From Fragilariopsis cylindrus CCMP1102 (Eukaryota > Bacillariophyta > Bacillariophyceae > Bacillariales > Bacillariaceae), in NCBI GenBank assembly GCA_900095095.1, contig FMBT01000300.1, positions 434,001 to 498,000 of the forward strand: DNA of 64,000 bases, in the 5' to 3' direction. The position numbers were made by a program, and so were the translations under genes. Below, piece after piece: positions 24,344-36,000 of the stretch. Below the pieces are notes generated by a model that was given only the letters and a program-made list of their open reading frames with translations, was not told the DNA's origin and made no database searches. Positions within the stretch are counted from its first letter, which is position 1, and every line of letters starts with the position of its first letter.

Positions 24344-26525
24344 ATGAATGACGAAAATATTCGATTGTTGCCGTCCAGGAATTTGACGTCGCTGCGAGAC
24401 TACTCGTCGATACAAATATTTAAAGAAAAAAACGAGAAAGACGACGATACCGAATCAACTTCTGGTTCGTTATCGATGGAATCGAGTGAAGGCTTGAATA
24501 CTGATCAACATGTCGAGGACGATGCAGACTATGATATCATTTTTTCGTCCGACATGGATCGTATAAACGAAGAACGGGGAGACGAGATAGAAAACGATTT
24601 CGAAAACAACGACGTCGTAATCATTGAAATTGAAGATGCTATCAATAAAATTGGTATGGGCATTTTCCAATACCAAATCATATTGGCATGTGGTCTTTGT
24701 TTCGCCTCTGACGCCATGGAAGTATTATTGTTGAGTTTTTTGGGTGTTATATTGAAAAGCATATGGTCTTTATCGGAAGCTGAAGAGAATAGCATTGTAT
24801 CTGTTGTCTTCGCTGGGGCCATGTTGGGTACGCTTGTTCTGAGTCCACTGGGGGATAGGATCGGAAGAAGGCCGGTATTTGCTCTAACTGCCGTCATGAT
24901 TTCTGTCTTTGGCGTCTTGACAGCCTTTTGTACAAACTACCCTCAGATTCTCTTGGCACGTTTCTTTGTTGGGTTCGGTGTTGGCGGATTAACGGTACCA
25001 TACGATGCATTGGGGGAGTTTATGCCAAGCTCCTATCGTGGAAAAAGATTGATATCAATTAGCTTCTTCTGGACCGCTGGTTCGTTATTGGTGCCCTTTT
25101 TCGCTTGGCTGACACTGGGGGGCAATGTCAATGACATAGACGACAACAACAACAATGACGAGAGCGACGAAACATATAATTCTGAGGAAGTTTCCTGGAG
25201 AACCTTCGTCGCGTTGTGTGCGTTGCCTTCTATCGTGTCGACCGTGTTGGGTGTTTTAATGGTCCCCGAGTCTCCAAGATGGATGCTAACACGAGGCAAA
25301 CATGATCAGGCGTTGAGAATTCTACGACAAGCTGCAGCGAAAAATGGAAGAGATCCTTTCCTTGCCTTTCCAGAGAAAACACAACTAGTAGATACAGATT
25401 CGTCTAGATTCACTGGAAGTGATGTAAATGAAGATTCAAGGCAGCAAGAGAGCCATATAAGCGATGACACTAATGGCACCCATACGAACAAAAGTTTTTG
25501 TTATTTGGTGTGCAATCGTGAATGGCGAAAGATGGGCCTTCTATTAGGAGGACAATGGTACGGACAAGCTTTCATGTACTACGGTGCTATAATGGCTGTT
25601 TCAATCGTCTTCTCTGATGTGTCAGCAAATCCCGATGACAATACTACTAATGCTGATGATATCTATAGCGATAATAGCAATGGTCGCAGTTTCGACTTTG
25701 ACTATGGGGCCATTATTATTACTTCTTCTGCAGAAATCGTTGGTTTGATCATTGCCATATTTATGGTCGATCGTCTCGGAAGAGTTCCAACCCAATCTTG
25801 GTTTTATTTTTTGGGGGGATTATGTATTTTGATCCTGGGTCTTCTCGATTTTTATGCTGGAGGAGATTCCATAGTACAGCATAGACTTCGCCGAGCTATA
25901 GAAGACCAAGACCAACAAGAAATAGCAGAAGTGGAGAAACAAATAATCAGCGACTCCATTTAATATTTTTCGCCTTTTTATCGAAAATGTTTATAATGGC
26001 TGCAACCAGCGTCACCTGGTTACACACAGCCGAACTTTTGCCGACAAAAATTCGAGCGACAGGACATGGGCTCGGTAAGTTTTTATTCTTGACTAAAGTA
26101 AAAAATAGAAAACGTCTGTCAATTCGTTTGGATCAGATAATACAATATCATCATTGTATTTGGCTTTAATATTGGAATCCTCTCACCTCCTAGAAATTAT
26201 TCCTATCCACGCTTTCCCTACAGCCAATGCAATGGGCCGGATTGGTGGTATTACATGTCCGTTTATCATATCGAGAGATAATTCGTTACGTACTATTGGT
26301 TTAGTCATGTTCTTTATTGGTATCATGACGTCCATATTTACTTGTTGCTTACCAGAAACAGCAGGTATGGCGTTGGGTAATTTTGATAATTCAGCGACGG
26401 AACAGGAACCCCATCATACAATACCACAAGACGAGGAGATGACAAATATCAATAGTACCTGCATTAGAGACATGAGAGAGGAAGCGAGCGACGTCAATGA
26501 TGTTGCCTCTTCTGAGATTATTTGA
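24344..26525 (+). CDS. Major facilitator superfamily transporter, SV2/sugar-transporter-like (frameshift in the assembly)
   Basis: The start at ATG 24344 is the first in frame. Exon 2 ends at 26074 and exon 3 runs 26224-26525 (join restores GHGLANAMGRIGG). An acidic cytoplasmic N-terminus precedes twelve-helix MFS features: GDRIGRRPVF after helix 2, LARFFVGFGVGG, YRGKR, PESPRWMLTRGK before the central loop, VDRLGRVPTQ, and TAELLPTKIRATGHG. These mark the SV2-like / metabolite:H+ symporter branch; the substrate cannot be told. The frame breaks near 25941-25943: after EVEKQ the reading stops at SDSI, whereas QRLHLIFFAFLSKMFIMAATSVTW continues as helix 9-10 in another frame. One extra A in AAA at 25941-25943 joins them. 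Confidence 0.85.
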
Positions 26526-26935
26526 TCGTTGTAGCTATGACTACATACATTCCCTCTTTCCCCATAAAGTTGAATTATGGGTTACACACGTGTTTAACGG
26601 AGTGATCCTGTCTTCTGTCACAAAGAACTTCTCAGAATAATCACTATCGTGTTATTTCTCTCCTTTGGAAATACAAATGATTGTCTGCGTTGAAATTTGT
26701 TTGAGCCAATACATACGTACGATAATGAATTGCTTCCTACTACATTGTAATGTTTTCTCACTGTTCTTAAAAAAGCCTCAACTTTTGGTGATCAGTCTCA
26801 AAGATTTTTTCCAAGCAAAAAGCTCAGATATTATCAAAAGCAATGATTGTAGAACAGAAGGCCTGAACAAGTGAAGTTATTTGCATCTACAGAATCGGAA
26901 TACAAAGTTGTCACAGTACTTAAAAACAATTTGAC

Positions 26936-26971
<36 letters not shown>

Positions 26972-27953
26972 CATACTATACTATACTATAATACTAGAGT
27001 ACAATTTTCATATTAGTGTACTATCAACTTGCCAGTCCTATTAGAATTAATAGATAATAATTTTTGTTTTTGCATAGTCTTTTGGCGTGGTTAGATCATC
27101 TATTTATCATCATCTCATTTTCTTCTCCTAATAGTATTTAATATAGATAAATGCTTGGCTATTGAGTACAGTCATATGTTGATTAAACCAGAAAGTACTG
27201 CATCTGCTATGCTGGGAGGAAACTCTCATTCTCATATCCTTTCCTCTCACATCAGATCATTTTTTACTGGCACACCTTACTTAGTATAATGATGCTAGCT
27301 ATTCATTTTTTAAATCAAAGTCCATCATTGATCAATTGGTAGATGTTGCATTGGGCAGTTACACCAGCAATGTGTTGTTATTAGTTGGACTAACTATATG
27401 CTGTTAGAATGCTATAGTTAGAGCGTAATTCAAACTATACTAGAACATTGTAGTTGTTCTATTTAAAATTAAAACAATCTGATTTTTTAAATTTGGGGGA
27501 TACGGGAGACGATTTTTTTCGTTTTTTTTTCGCTTGGAATACGCACGAAGCAAAGCAAAACTTTCATACAATATTTCAGTATGTGAAATGACACGAGCAG
27601 TACTATGTGTTTAGCTAGGTCAGCACGCCTGCGTCGTGCACCAACTGCTAACTTTCAATTTTCACACTAACTTGTGTGCAATAAATGCTAGAGATCCGGA
27701 GACAGAGGATCAAAAGGCGCCAATGTCAACGCTATTATAAAGCTTATTCACATTTCACCTTCCTTCATAATATCATCATAGAGTCGTAAATAGTAAATAG
27801 GCATTCGAATCAATCTTTAATCATTGGCATTTAACCCGCACTGAGCTAACCCCCTTCATTATCTTAAAATCATGGAGAGGAAGAGAGAGTACGAAAGGAT
27901 ATGACGTTGTGAACGAAACAACAGGGACAACTTATAATACACAACACTATTCA
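26526..27953. other. Intergenic region with microsatellite
   Basis: About 1.4 kb without a supported gene, containing the C12(TC)n run noted separately. The 3' part carries the kinase 5' flank. Confidence 0.5.
26935..26972. repeat. Poly-C / (CT)n microsatellite
   Basis: Twelve C followed by about thirteen TC units. Confidence 0.9.
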
Positions 27954-29771
27954 ATGATGCAGATGCAATTCCAATATAATTCCGACTATCCGGGCCTTTC
28001 ATCAGCAGCTTCAACTTCGGCGTCTGCTGCTTCTGCGTCTACGCCTTCGACGGTCCCTCAAACAAACGGTCAAGATCCGCAACAATTTCCACCTGCGGAA
28101 CCCATACCATGTGCTCGCATTACAACTCGAGTTTTCCATCCTACCCGGAATCAAGTAGCTACCGTACAAAATGTACTGATACGGACCATGAACAGCGTAC
28201 CGGTAGTTGCAGCGAGAGGAGGGAACAACAACAACAACAATGGCGGTAAAGATAAAAATGACGATGTCGATTCTCTTAGTAGTAATATGTCATCGTCTTC
28301 GTCATCGTCCTCCTCTGACGATGACAGTATGATTCTCGATGACGACGACGATGATGCTGATGGTGCTGACATCAACGGTCGACCTTCCTTGTCCTCACGG
28401 CTACCACAACAATTTCAGAATCAAAATGACGCCGATGAAATCAAACATGCATATTGGATACAACGGACCATTCGAGAGGCGATATACGGCCGGGTTTTAT
28501 TTGCTGTCATACTCAAACGAAGACCTAGGTCTTTGGTACTGAAGGATGGAGCTGAGTGGGAGGTTACACCCGATCATTGTGCCGTCAAAGAAATGTCCTG
28601 GCAACATATACGACGAGATCGGGATAGACTAGCAGAAGATCCAATTAAAGAAGTCTCGTCGATGCAATATTTAAATCGTTGTTGGCGTGAAGAACGTCAA
28701 CAACAAGAACAGCAACCGCAGCAGCAGCAACAACAAGAGAATATCATCAGTAATGATCACGCTGACGTGATCCAATCATTTTCGGCTATGAGAGATACTA
28801 ATATCATGATGCCACTGGATTTATTATCAGACGAGCGGAATTTATACAGTATCATGCCATATTGCGATGGGGGTGAACTATTCGAACGATTAGATCTTAA
28901 TGAACGGTTTTCCGAAACTGAAGCACGGTATTGGATGGATCAAATATTGAATGTAAGTCAAAAGAAAAAGTGAATAGATTTGAAACAAAAGCAAAGATAG
29001 ACTTCTCTTTCCCCCAATCCTGAAAAGAAATAATAACAAAAATTAAATAAATAAATAATTGAAATTATGTCTCTCACCTTGTCGTTCGTAATTCATACAA
29101 TCCATTCTATTCAGGGATTGGAGAACTTGCAAAAAAATGGGATATGTCACCGGGATATGAGTTTGGAAAATCTATTAGTACACAAAGATGGAGCATTGGT
29201 CATTGATATGGGTATGTGTCTACTCGTTCCCTACTGCGAAGAGGATCCGACAAGTCTCGCAGTATCTTTTGATAATATGAAAATGAATGGAGGGCAAAAT
29301 GGAGGGCAACAACAAGGATCGGTAGTCACCGCAGCAAATAATCAACAATCTTTACCGAGCAGAATTTCAGTGTGTTGTGGACTTGGAAGACTTGGACGGC
29401 GTCATCTTATCAGACCGCAGGGAACGTGTGGGAAATGGATATACATGTCACCCGAAATATACCGAAATGAAGAACCATTTGATGGATTCGCTGTAGATAT
29501 GTGGGCTACCGGTGTTATTCTTTTTCTTATGCTTACGGGTTTCCCTCCGTGGGAACGAGCCTGTCAAACTGACGAACGATTCCATTACATGACGGCTGGG
29601 TATCTAGTGCAAATGCTTACCGAGTGGGAAATTGGATTAAGCAGCGACGGAATGGATTTGTTACAACGGATGCTATTTTTAGATCCAAAGGATCGACTTA
29701 GTCTAGATCAGGTTCGTGCTCACCCATGGATGGTCAACGGACGTCGAGAACACCCGTCAGGTCTCAAATAA
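27954..29771 (+). CDS. Serine/threonine protein kinase with DMG in place of DFG
   Basis: Exons deduced as 27954-28952 and 29115-29771 (phase 0), about 551 residues. The open frame extends a little upstream of 27954, but only from a GTG; ATG at 27954 is chosen. Residues 1-145 are disordered (Ser/Ala, Asn, Asp runs). The catalytic domain has a weak glycine loop (EAIYGRV), CAVKEMSW (VAIK Lys), IKEVSSM (helix C Glu), HRDMSLEN, IDMGMC (DMG instead of DFG), a long activation segment with an insert, MSPEIY (APE) and DMWATGVILFLMLTGFPPW. The hinge and C-lobe look CAMK-like. An insert with a Q run separates helix C from the hinge. All catalytic residues (Lys, HRD Asp, DMG Asp) are kept, so activity is likely. 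Substrate unknown. Confidence 0.85.
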
Positions 29772-30262
29772 AAATAGGCTAGGTAGCGATGAAGGGAAGA
29801 CGTAAATTAGTACAAAACCCTCAAGTAGACAGCTATTAAGAGCTACGTTGTAATAATAATTAACGACTAAAAATAAAACTTTTAGTCGTCTTCTAAGTTA
29901 ATAGCAATGTGTTATGATTTAGTCTCAAGAGCGAATTTTCATATCGCAAATCTTACTGGATCTAAAATAAGAGAACGATTTTCGCAATCTTCAAAAAAAA
30001 ATGAACAACTGATTAACATAAAAAAAATATTGTATCTACTATCCACTTCTAGCGTCTAAAGTTCAGCAGTAGCCAGAATAAGGCATCAAATATGTTCCAC
30101 AACTTGTACTGTATTTGAAAATATCTAACAAGGGGAACCAGGTAAATGCACACATATCTTATAATATTCATGATACGTATTCAGATTAAGTACTATACAA
30201 TCAGAACTCATTTTGTTGTAAATTAAAATTACCAAGAATGTACTGTATTTCAGTCTTTTTAT
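29772..30262. other. Convergent intergenic region
   Basis: 3' flanks of the kinase and H-NOX genes, with an ACTTTTAGTCG-like palindromic stretch near 29868-29890 that could form a hairpin in transcripts. Nothing else seen. Confidence 0.4.
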
Positions 30263-31669
30263 CTATATATCTTCCCAGTCGTCGTCAACTTGTGCAATTT
30301 CTTGGCACTGTAGTACAATTCTGATGGGATCGAATGAGCTCGGGATTAAATCATACAATTGTTTCGTCGATGCCGTCTTGAGATCTTCTAGAGAGAAGGA
30401 GTGATATACTTCATTTAATTCTTCGTTCCAAACATCAAACTGGATTTCTAATTCTTGAGCAGTAAGTCTCTCTTGCCACTCGGAGGGAAATTCTTTTATT
30501 TTGGCCTCTTCGATATCAGGGTTGCTGTAAATTCCCTCTTCGAGTGATAATGATTCTTTCTTCGCTACGACAATATTCTTGGATTTGCCTGTAATGGCAT
30601 TGACCACAGAAATAATCGGTGGAATAGATTGAGGAAGTCCATCATCGCCAGGTGGATACTCTCCTGTCTTTGGAATAATCTCTCCAAAATAATGCATGTT
30701 ACGAATTGTTTCTGGATCGAACTTGGCTGGTAAGTCGTTGAGCGAGGGCCACGTACTAGGGTCATCTTCTTCAATAGACCAATGTTCGTAACACCATTCG
30801 TCGTCGGTCTTATTTGACTTCCAGTATTCACATAGAAATATATACTGTTCCTTTGTTAGCGCGTGGTAAAGCTCACAGTCAGGATTATGGAACGATCGTT
30901 TAACGAATTCCTCTGCTCGTAAATTTGCAGCTTGGATACCTCCCTTTTTGAAGACCTTAAGGTACCGTGATTGAGAGCATGTTGAACCTGACGTTGTAAT
31001 ACTGTTTTGGTCATGGTCGTCAAACTGCTCATTCTTTTTTCCTACATCTTTTTTGTTGCGTGATTTCTTCCCTCGTAATCTATATGATAATGTAGGATCA
31101 ACCGTTGTGATACGCCAAGATGTATTTTTGGCCTCGTTCTCATCTTGTAGTTGCAGTTGATCCATATCTATTTCAATATCAAAATAGCATCGAGAAATTT
31201 TTTTGATGACTCCTACCACCAGCGGAACGAGCAAGGACCCGCGGTGTGAGAAATAATGTACCATTATAGCACCTGTTTTTGATTCTTCGTCGTCTTCGCT
31301 CCAGAAAACGGGAGCCACGAAGCCCTTAGGGTAAGACGCCTGTAGATGATCATGGAGGGAATTTAAATTCGATAACCAATCACGGAGATTTGAGCCCAAA
31401 CATTCGAGAACGTTGGAGTATCCATTATCATGTACGTAATCTATAAAATAGTCGCCGAAGGCAAATAGTACGTCATCCACTGAAATCCCCAATACTTCCG
31501 CAGCAGCTACGACAAGTTCAACCGTATCTTTATCTTCGTAATATTTGTACCTCAGAAATCCACCGTCTTCAACCTCACATTTCGCCACTTTTTTGATTGC
31601 AGTCCAAGTTTCTTCGCCAAACTTGCTGATTACGAGGCATTCCGTGCAATCGTTGATCCAACCAAACAT
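30263..31669 (-). CDS. H-NOX (heme NO/O2-binding) protein with C-terminal novel shared domain
   Basis: 468 residues, single exon. Residues 1-175 form an H-NOX (HNOB) domain like the N-terminus of soluble guanylate cyclase beta: MFGWINDCTECLVISKFGEETW, LGISVDDVLFAFGDYF, LGSNLRDWLSNLNSLHDHL, and YFSHR. His106 in SLHDHL is the expected proximal heme ligand, and Tyr139-Ser141-Arg143 form the YxSxR heme-propionate motif, so heme binding is expected. A lysine-rich linker (200-245) and an aromatic Trp-rich region (250-335) follow. Residues ~352-456 are a domain not known to me, ending in SFSLEDLKTASTKQLYDLI...IRIVLQC, that also occurs twice in the divergently transcribed histidine kinase next door. 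No cyclase or other enzyme domain is attached. Whether it prefers NO or O2 cannot be told. Confidence 0.92.
   Translation of the reverse strand: MFGWINDCTECLVISKFGEETWTAIKKVAKCEVEDGGFLRYKYYEDKDTVELVVAAAEVLGISVDDVLFAFGDYFIDYVHDNGYSNVLECLGSNLRDWLSNLNSLHDHLQASYPKGFVAPVFWSEDDEESKTGAIMVHYFSHRGSLLVPLVVGVIKKISRCYFDIEIDMDQLQLQDENEAKNTSWRITTVDPTLSYRLRGKKSRNKKDVGKKNEQFDDHDQNSITTSGSTCSQSRYLKVFKKGGIQAANLRAEEFVKRSFHNPDCELYHALTKEQYIFLCEYWKSNKTDDEWCYEHWSIEEDDPSTWPSLNDLPAKFDPETIRNMHYFGEIIPKTGEYPPGDDGLPQSIPPIISVVNAITGKSKNIVVAKKESLSLEEGIYSNPDIEEAKIKEFPSEWQERLTAQELEIQFDVWNEELNEVYHSFSLEDLKTASTKQLYDLIPSSFDPIRIVLQCQEIAQVDDDWEDI
30302..30616 (-). other. Novel ~105-residue domain, copy in the H-NOX protein
   Basis: Covers residues ~352-456 of the H-NOX protein. 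Shared pattern with the kinase copies: an N-terminal strand with Asn/Lys-Thr/Ser-Lys, L..IY.N, K..F/W, then E-I-x-hydrophobic-x-V-W/L-(D/N), S-[FYI]-S-[LI]-E-D-L-K-x-x-S-T-x-x-L-[YF]-x-L and a terminal [RQK]-[IL]-V-L-Q-C. Confidence 0.8.
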
Positions 31670-33057
31670 CGTCTTGAATTATTTATATCTCCGTGTTGAA
31701 GAGAGACTGATCGCTTTCTATGTGCTTTGTGTTTTGTTGTGGAAAGAACAAGATGTCAGCAGAAGGGATGAAAACGTGAAGCTTTCCGTTAAGAGAGTAC
31801 GCATTGTTAAATAAGAATGATAAGGTATTCATGGTTTTGTTTTTTGCGCAACACCTAAATAACCCGATAAGAATTCTTTAACGCACACACCAAAATCAAT
31901 ATTATAATCGATTGTTATTATGAAGTGATAACAAATTATTTCCTAGTTATACAGTATAAGATATAAATACATACATACATACATACATACATACATACTG
32001 CAAAGTTACGGAAACAATAGTTGTGGTGGTTTATTGAACTACACATGCAGATGATTGCAACAGTCAGAGCTAGTTGCTTATCATGATAATTTATTGCTGA
32101 TATGTGATGTGCGTGCATTAAGAGATGGTAATGCAGTAAACAATAGATTTTTACAGTATTCAACACGAGATTTTTTGTGGATTTCACTTTGCAAGCTTGA
32201 TGGGGTGTGAAAATACAAGAAGCAAGTATGCTGTAGAATGTGGTTTCTTCTATTTGATATGGAATAATTAATGTCAATGGGTGTGCATGTTCTGTTTCTG
32301 TTTCCTCTCTCTCCTAACATGTGATAAGAATTTCAATAGCGGATGTGGCTCCCCCCATTTATTCATGACCATGATTACATATTGCATATACTTTTTATTT
32401 TCTGCAAATGATGTTGATGTTGATGTTGATGATGATTTTGCCGCTTCACTGCCACAGCCCTTTCCTTTCCCAAATTCCCCAAATTCAATAGGCATCAACA
32501 ATCAGCTACCACTTTGCTTTGGCTGCCATTTTGAATATTACTGGCATTGGCATTGGCATGGCATCTCCATATGGTAAGTGCGAGAATGAAGGAGAAGGCA
32601 AGATCATGAGATGAGAAGGAGAAGAATAAACACGAAGGTATGATTGTTGATGATATTGAGTACATTCCATATTACAGTTTACGATGTCAGAGAGTCCCTA
32701 AAAATAGTTAAACATAACAGTCCCGAAGAACATACCGTAATTATCCGTTTTCGTAATCCTAGTGAAGGCGCGATTTATGGCAAATATAATCAGTACAATG
32801 TAGTAACTTTAAGTACCGTAGGACCTACATCAGTAGACTGCGATTACGTCATATATATTCAATATTACGGTAGTGCGATATTTGTGATGAACGATTCTTG
32901 AATTGAAGGATTGCTGAAGACCGACAAGAAAAGAAAACAAAACAAAATGACAACAAATAGTGAACAACAATAACTCACCCGTAACGTCTACTAGCTACAG
33001 TAGCACGAGATACGAGATACTTATTCTGTAATACTGTAATACAGTAGCCAGTACTCA
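31670..33057. promoter_or_regulatory. Divergent intergenic region between H-NOX and histidine kinase genes
   Basis: 1,388 bp separating two starts that face away from each other, so it must hold both promoters. Contains an (ATAC)8 microsatellite at 31967-31998. No open frame here has domain or coding character. Co-regulation of the pair is inference. Confidence 0.4.
31967..31998. repeat. (ATAC)8 microsatellite
   Basis: Eight perfect ATAC units in the divergent promoter region. Confidence 0.9.
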
Positions 33058-36000
33058 ATGTTGAAAGACGAAACGACGGACTTCCTGCGCGATGAGGAAA
33101 AATTAGAATTACCAGCATCAGCAGAAACACAGAATACATCAGTTGGTGACTGTAGATCAAAACGATCAACCGAAAGTAAAACAATCTCTACACGATCATT
33201 GAGCAAATCATCGAGCAAGGTCTCCCTAACTTGTAGTCTGAATCTCGATTCGTTTGCTCTCCGAAATTCTTCCAACGTTTCGTCCCTCGAGCTCGATGAG
33301 TCGACGACCGGTACTCCTTGGATAGATGAAGGGAGAAGTGTTTTATGGGAGGACGCACAAGAACGAGAACAAAAGGAAGAACAAGATCCGGAAAAGCAGA
33401 AGATCATGGCAACCGATTGTAGTAATAATAGTGACATCGCCTCCGTCTCTGCCATCAAGACCACGTTAAGAGTGAGGGTGATCAATCAAATATCCAAATG
33501 TTATAAAGATCTGTTGGTAGAAATTCGGAATGATTCAAATCTATTCGGTGCAATCTACAACAACAAGGGAGTCAAAAAGGCTAACTGTCGAAAATGGTGT
33601 GCCTCGACGACCCAGCTCGTAAAGGCATCGTCACATGAAATTCGATGTGCAGTATGGGATGACATTGTGAACTCACCATGTCATACATACTCGATAGAGG
33701 ATTTGAAACAAACTAGTACCAGACAATTGTATCAGCTCGTTGGCCCGGAAAGTGATCTAATAAAATTGGTCCTGCAATGTGTAGCAAAGACATCCTATCT
33801 ACGATCATCGGAAGTACCGATAGGCAACGGAAATGAATCACCAAGAAAGATCGATGTGGGTACCACCTCCAGATTTAACCATCCACCCCTTTTATCAGGA
33901 AATGGCATCTTCCAGTGTCCATTTTCGGGCATCGCCATCGACGAATCAATCATTCTAGATTTTGTTGAAGATCAAAACAGCAACAAAGAAATGGCTCCTC
34001 CCCGTCCCTCGAATAATATAAGCCAACCCTTTCCCACAAACGACGTAATAAGTGATTATGATGATAACGACAATAGTACGATACGGACTGATTGCACTGA
34101 TACTGTACGTCCTTTGAATGACACACTTTCCATAAAGAGTATGAATACACAAACAACCATGAGAATCAAAATATCGAACAAGTCAACCAAGAGGTATAAG
34201 AATCTAGTTGTCGACATTAAAACTGACTTGTTTCTTTTTGAAAGTGTTTATGAAAACTCGGTCGTCAAAAGCGCTCAAGTTCGGAAATGGAGACCTGATG
34301 TTGTAAGGGATGTGAAGAAAAATATTGCGGAGATACAATGCGTCGTGTTGGATGGTAGTGCAAGTCTAAACGTAGTTCAATCCTATAGTTTGGAAGATCT
34401 GAAAACCATAAGCACTAGCGATCTATTTGAGTTGGCTCAGGGTAACGATCCTGTTCAGCTCGTTCTTCAATGTATCAAAAAGCACTCTTTGTGTGGAGTG
34501 GTCGAAAAGAAACTAACAGGCATCGACCTTCCTAGAGCATCATTGAAACTTCGAAAAGGTTTGCCTCGCGCAACAACTTCAAACTATAAATCAAGAAGTG
34601 AACCATCGATTACAAAGCTTCCAGTTAGTACCAGGAGGTCTGGTCGGCCGAATCATATGAATCTTTCGGGGTTAGCTAATGCATCCTTTGGAAATACAGA
34701 AAATATAAGTAACAGAACAATTTCGCATGTCGATCACAACTCAAATTCGATGGTTGCCACTGATGGGGGAACAACGTCATATGATGATAAATCCCTCACG
34801 AAGCCGTCCGGATCTAGAACGGGAAGCGAGTCATTTTGTTTAGGGAACTACCTCCCGAAGTTCTCTCCGTATAAGATCACTCCTTTGACCAACGGAGAGT
34901 CAAAAAATAAGAATTATCCAAAACAAGATGGCAGCGATACAAAAAGTTGTAGAAATGATCTACCTTCTGTTTCTAATCCTAGCTTTCAACAGAGTAGCGT
35001 ATCGACAGATCCCGCGCTACTTATGCTCCACCTGCTTCAACCTATCCTCTTATCCGCCTCACATAGTGTTCCTCTTCTTGGTGCTGAGAGTGGCAAAAGC
35101 CTTGCACCACGAAGATCTTCTACAAGTGATATCATTTGTAGTACACGCATACAAAAGGATAAAATAAATGAATTTAGAAGACTGTGTGGGTCGAAAGAAG
35201 GGTTACAACAGCAGAGTGGTGAGTCACTTCATAAACTAGAAACAACCTCTAACGTGGGGCCAGCATCATTAGTTGGAACAAAAAATGCTACATCTCAACT
35301 TGGATCAAACAGCCCGACTCCAAGAAGTAGCAAAAAGATAAAAAGTACCTATAAGATAAATCGATTTCTTCAGTTCGGTGCCAGTAGAAAGATGCACTCT
35401 GAGGGACCAACAAATGAATCCAATCCATTTTCATCTACCAAAAGCCCTTCTAATGGAGCTCAAGCCAAAAATCAAATTAACAGCAAGAATAACATTCCTC
35501 CGGTATCAGAAATTAATGTCATTAAGGGTAGCTCAAATCTAGAGCCACCATCGGTAAATGCACCAAATATCTCGCTATCGGGCGACCTTGTGAAGAAAGT
35601 TTTCCCCTACCATATTGTAATTAACGAAGACTTTCGCATTCTTCAAGTTGGGAACAGTCTTTCTATACTAGTGGACGAAGGTGAAATTATTGGAAGATGC
35701 ATCAGTGAGATTTTAATGATAACTGGGCCAATACCTTCATTTGGAAATTGGAATTGGTCCATACTTGACAAAATGAAAGATAAGACAATTTTCCTAGAAG
35801 GTGTTCGTGAAAAATCTTATGACCAGAAAGCTAAAATCAAGGGCACAATCATTGAATTATCAAATGTACCTGAAAGACAGATTTTGCTTGCATTATTTCC
35901 AAACGTAAAAAACTTATCAGAGCTTGAGAGGATGAATTTGTCAATGACAGATCTACCTTTGCATAGCTGTCAACGCGAGGCAGTCCTTCTTGGTGAGCAT

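Noticed and set aside
26154-26223. Separate small gene starting at 26154
   Set aside because: The stretch before 26224 is intronic; only the part after it continues the MFS protein in phase.
31936-32577. Overlapping small frames in the H-NOX/kinase promoter region
   Set aside because: Built on microsatellite and low-complexity sequence without start context or domains.
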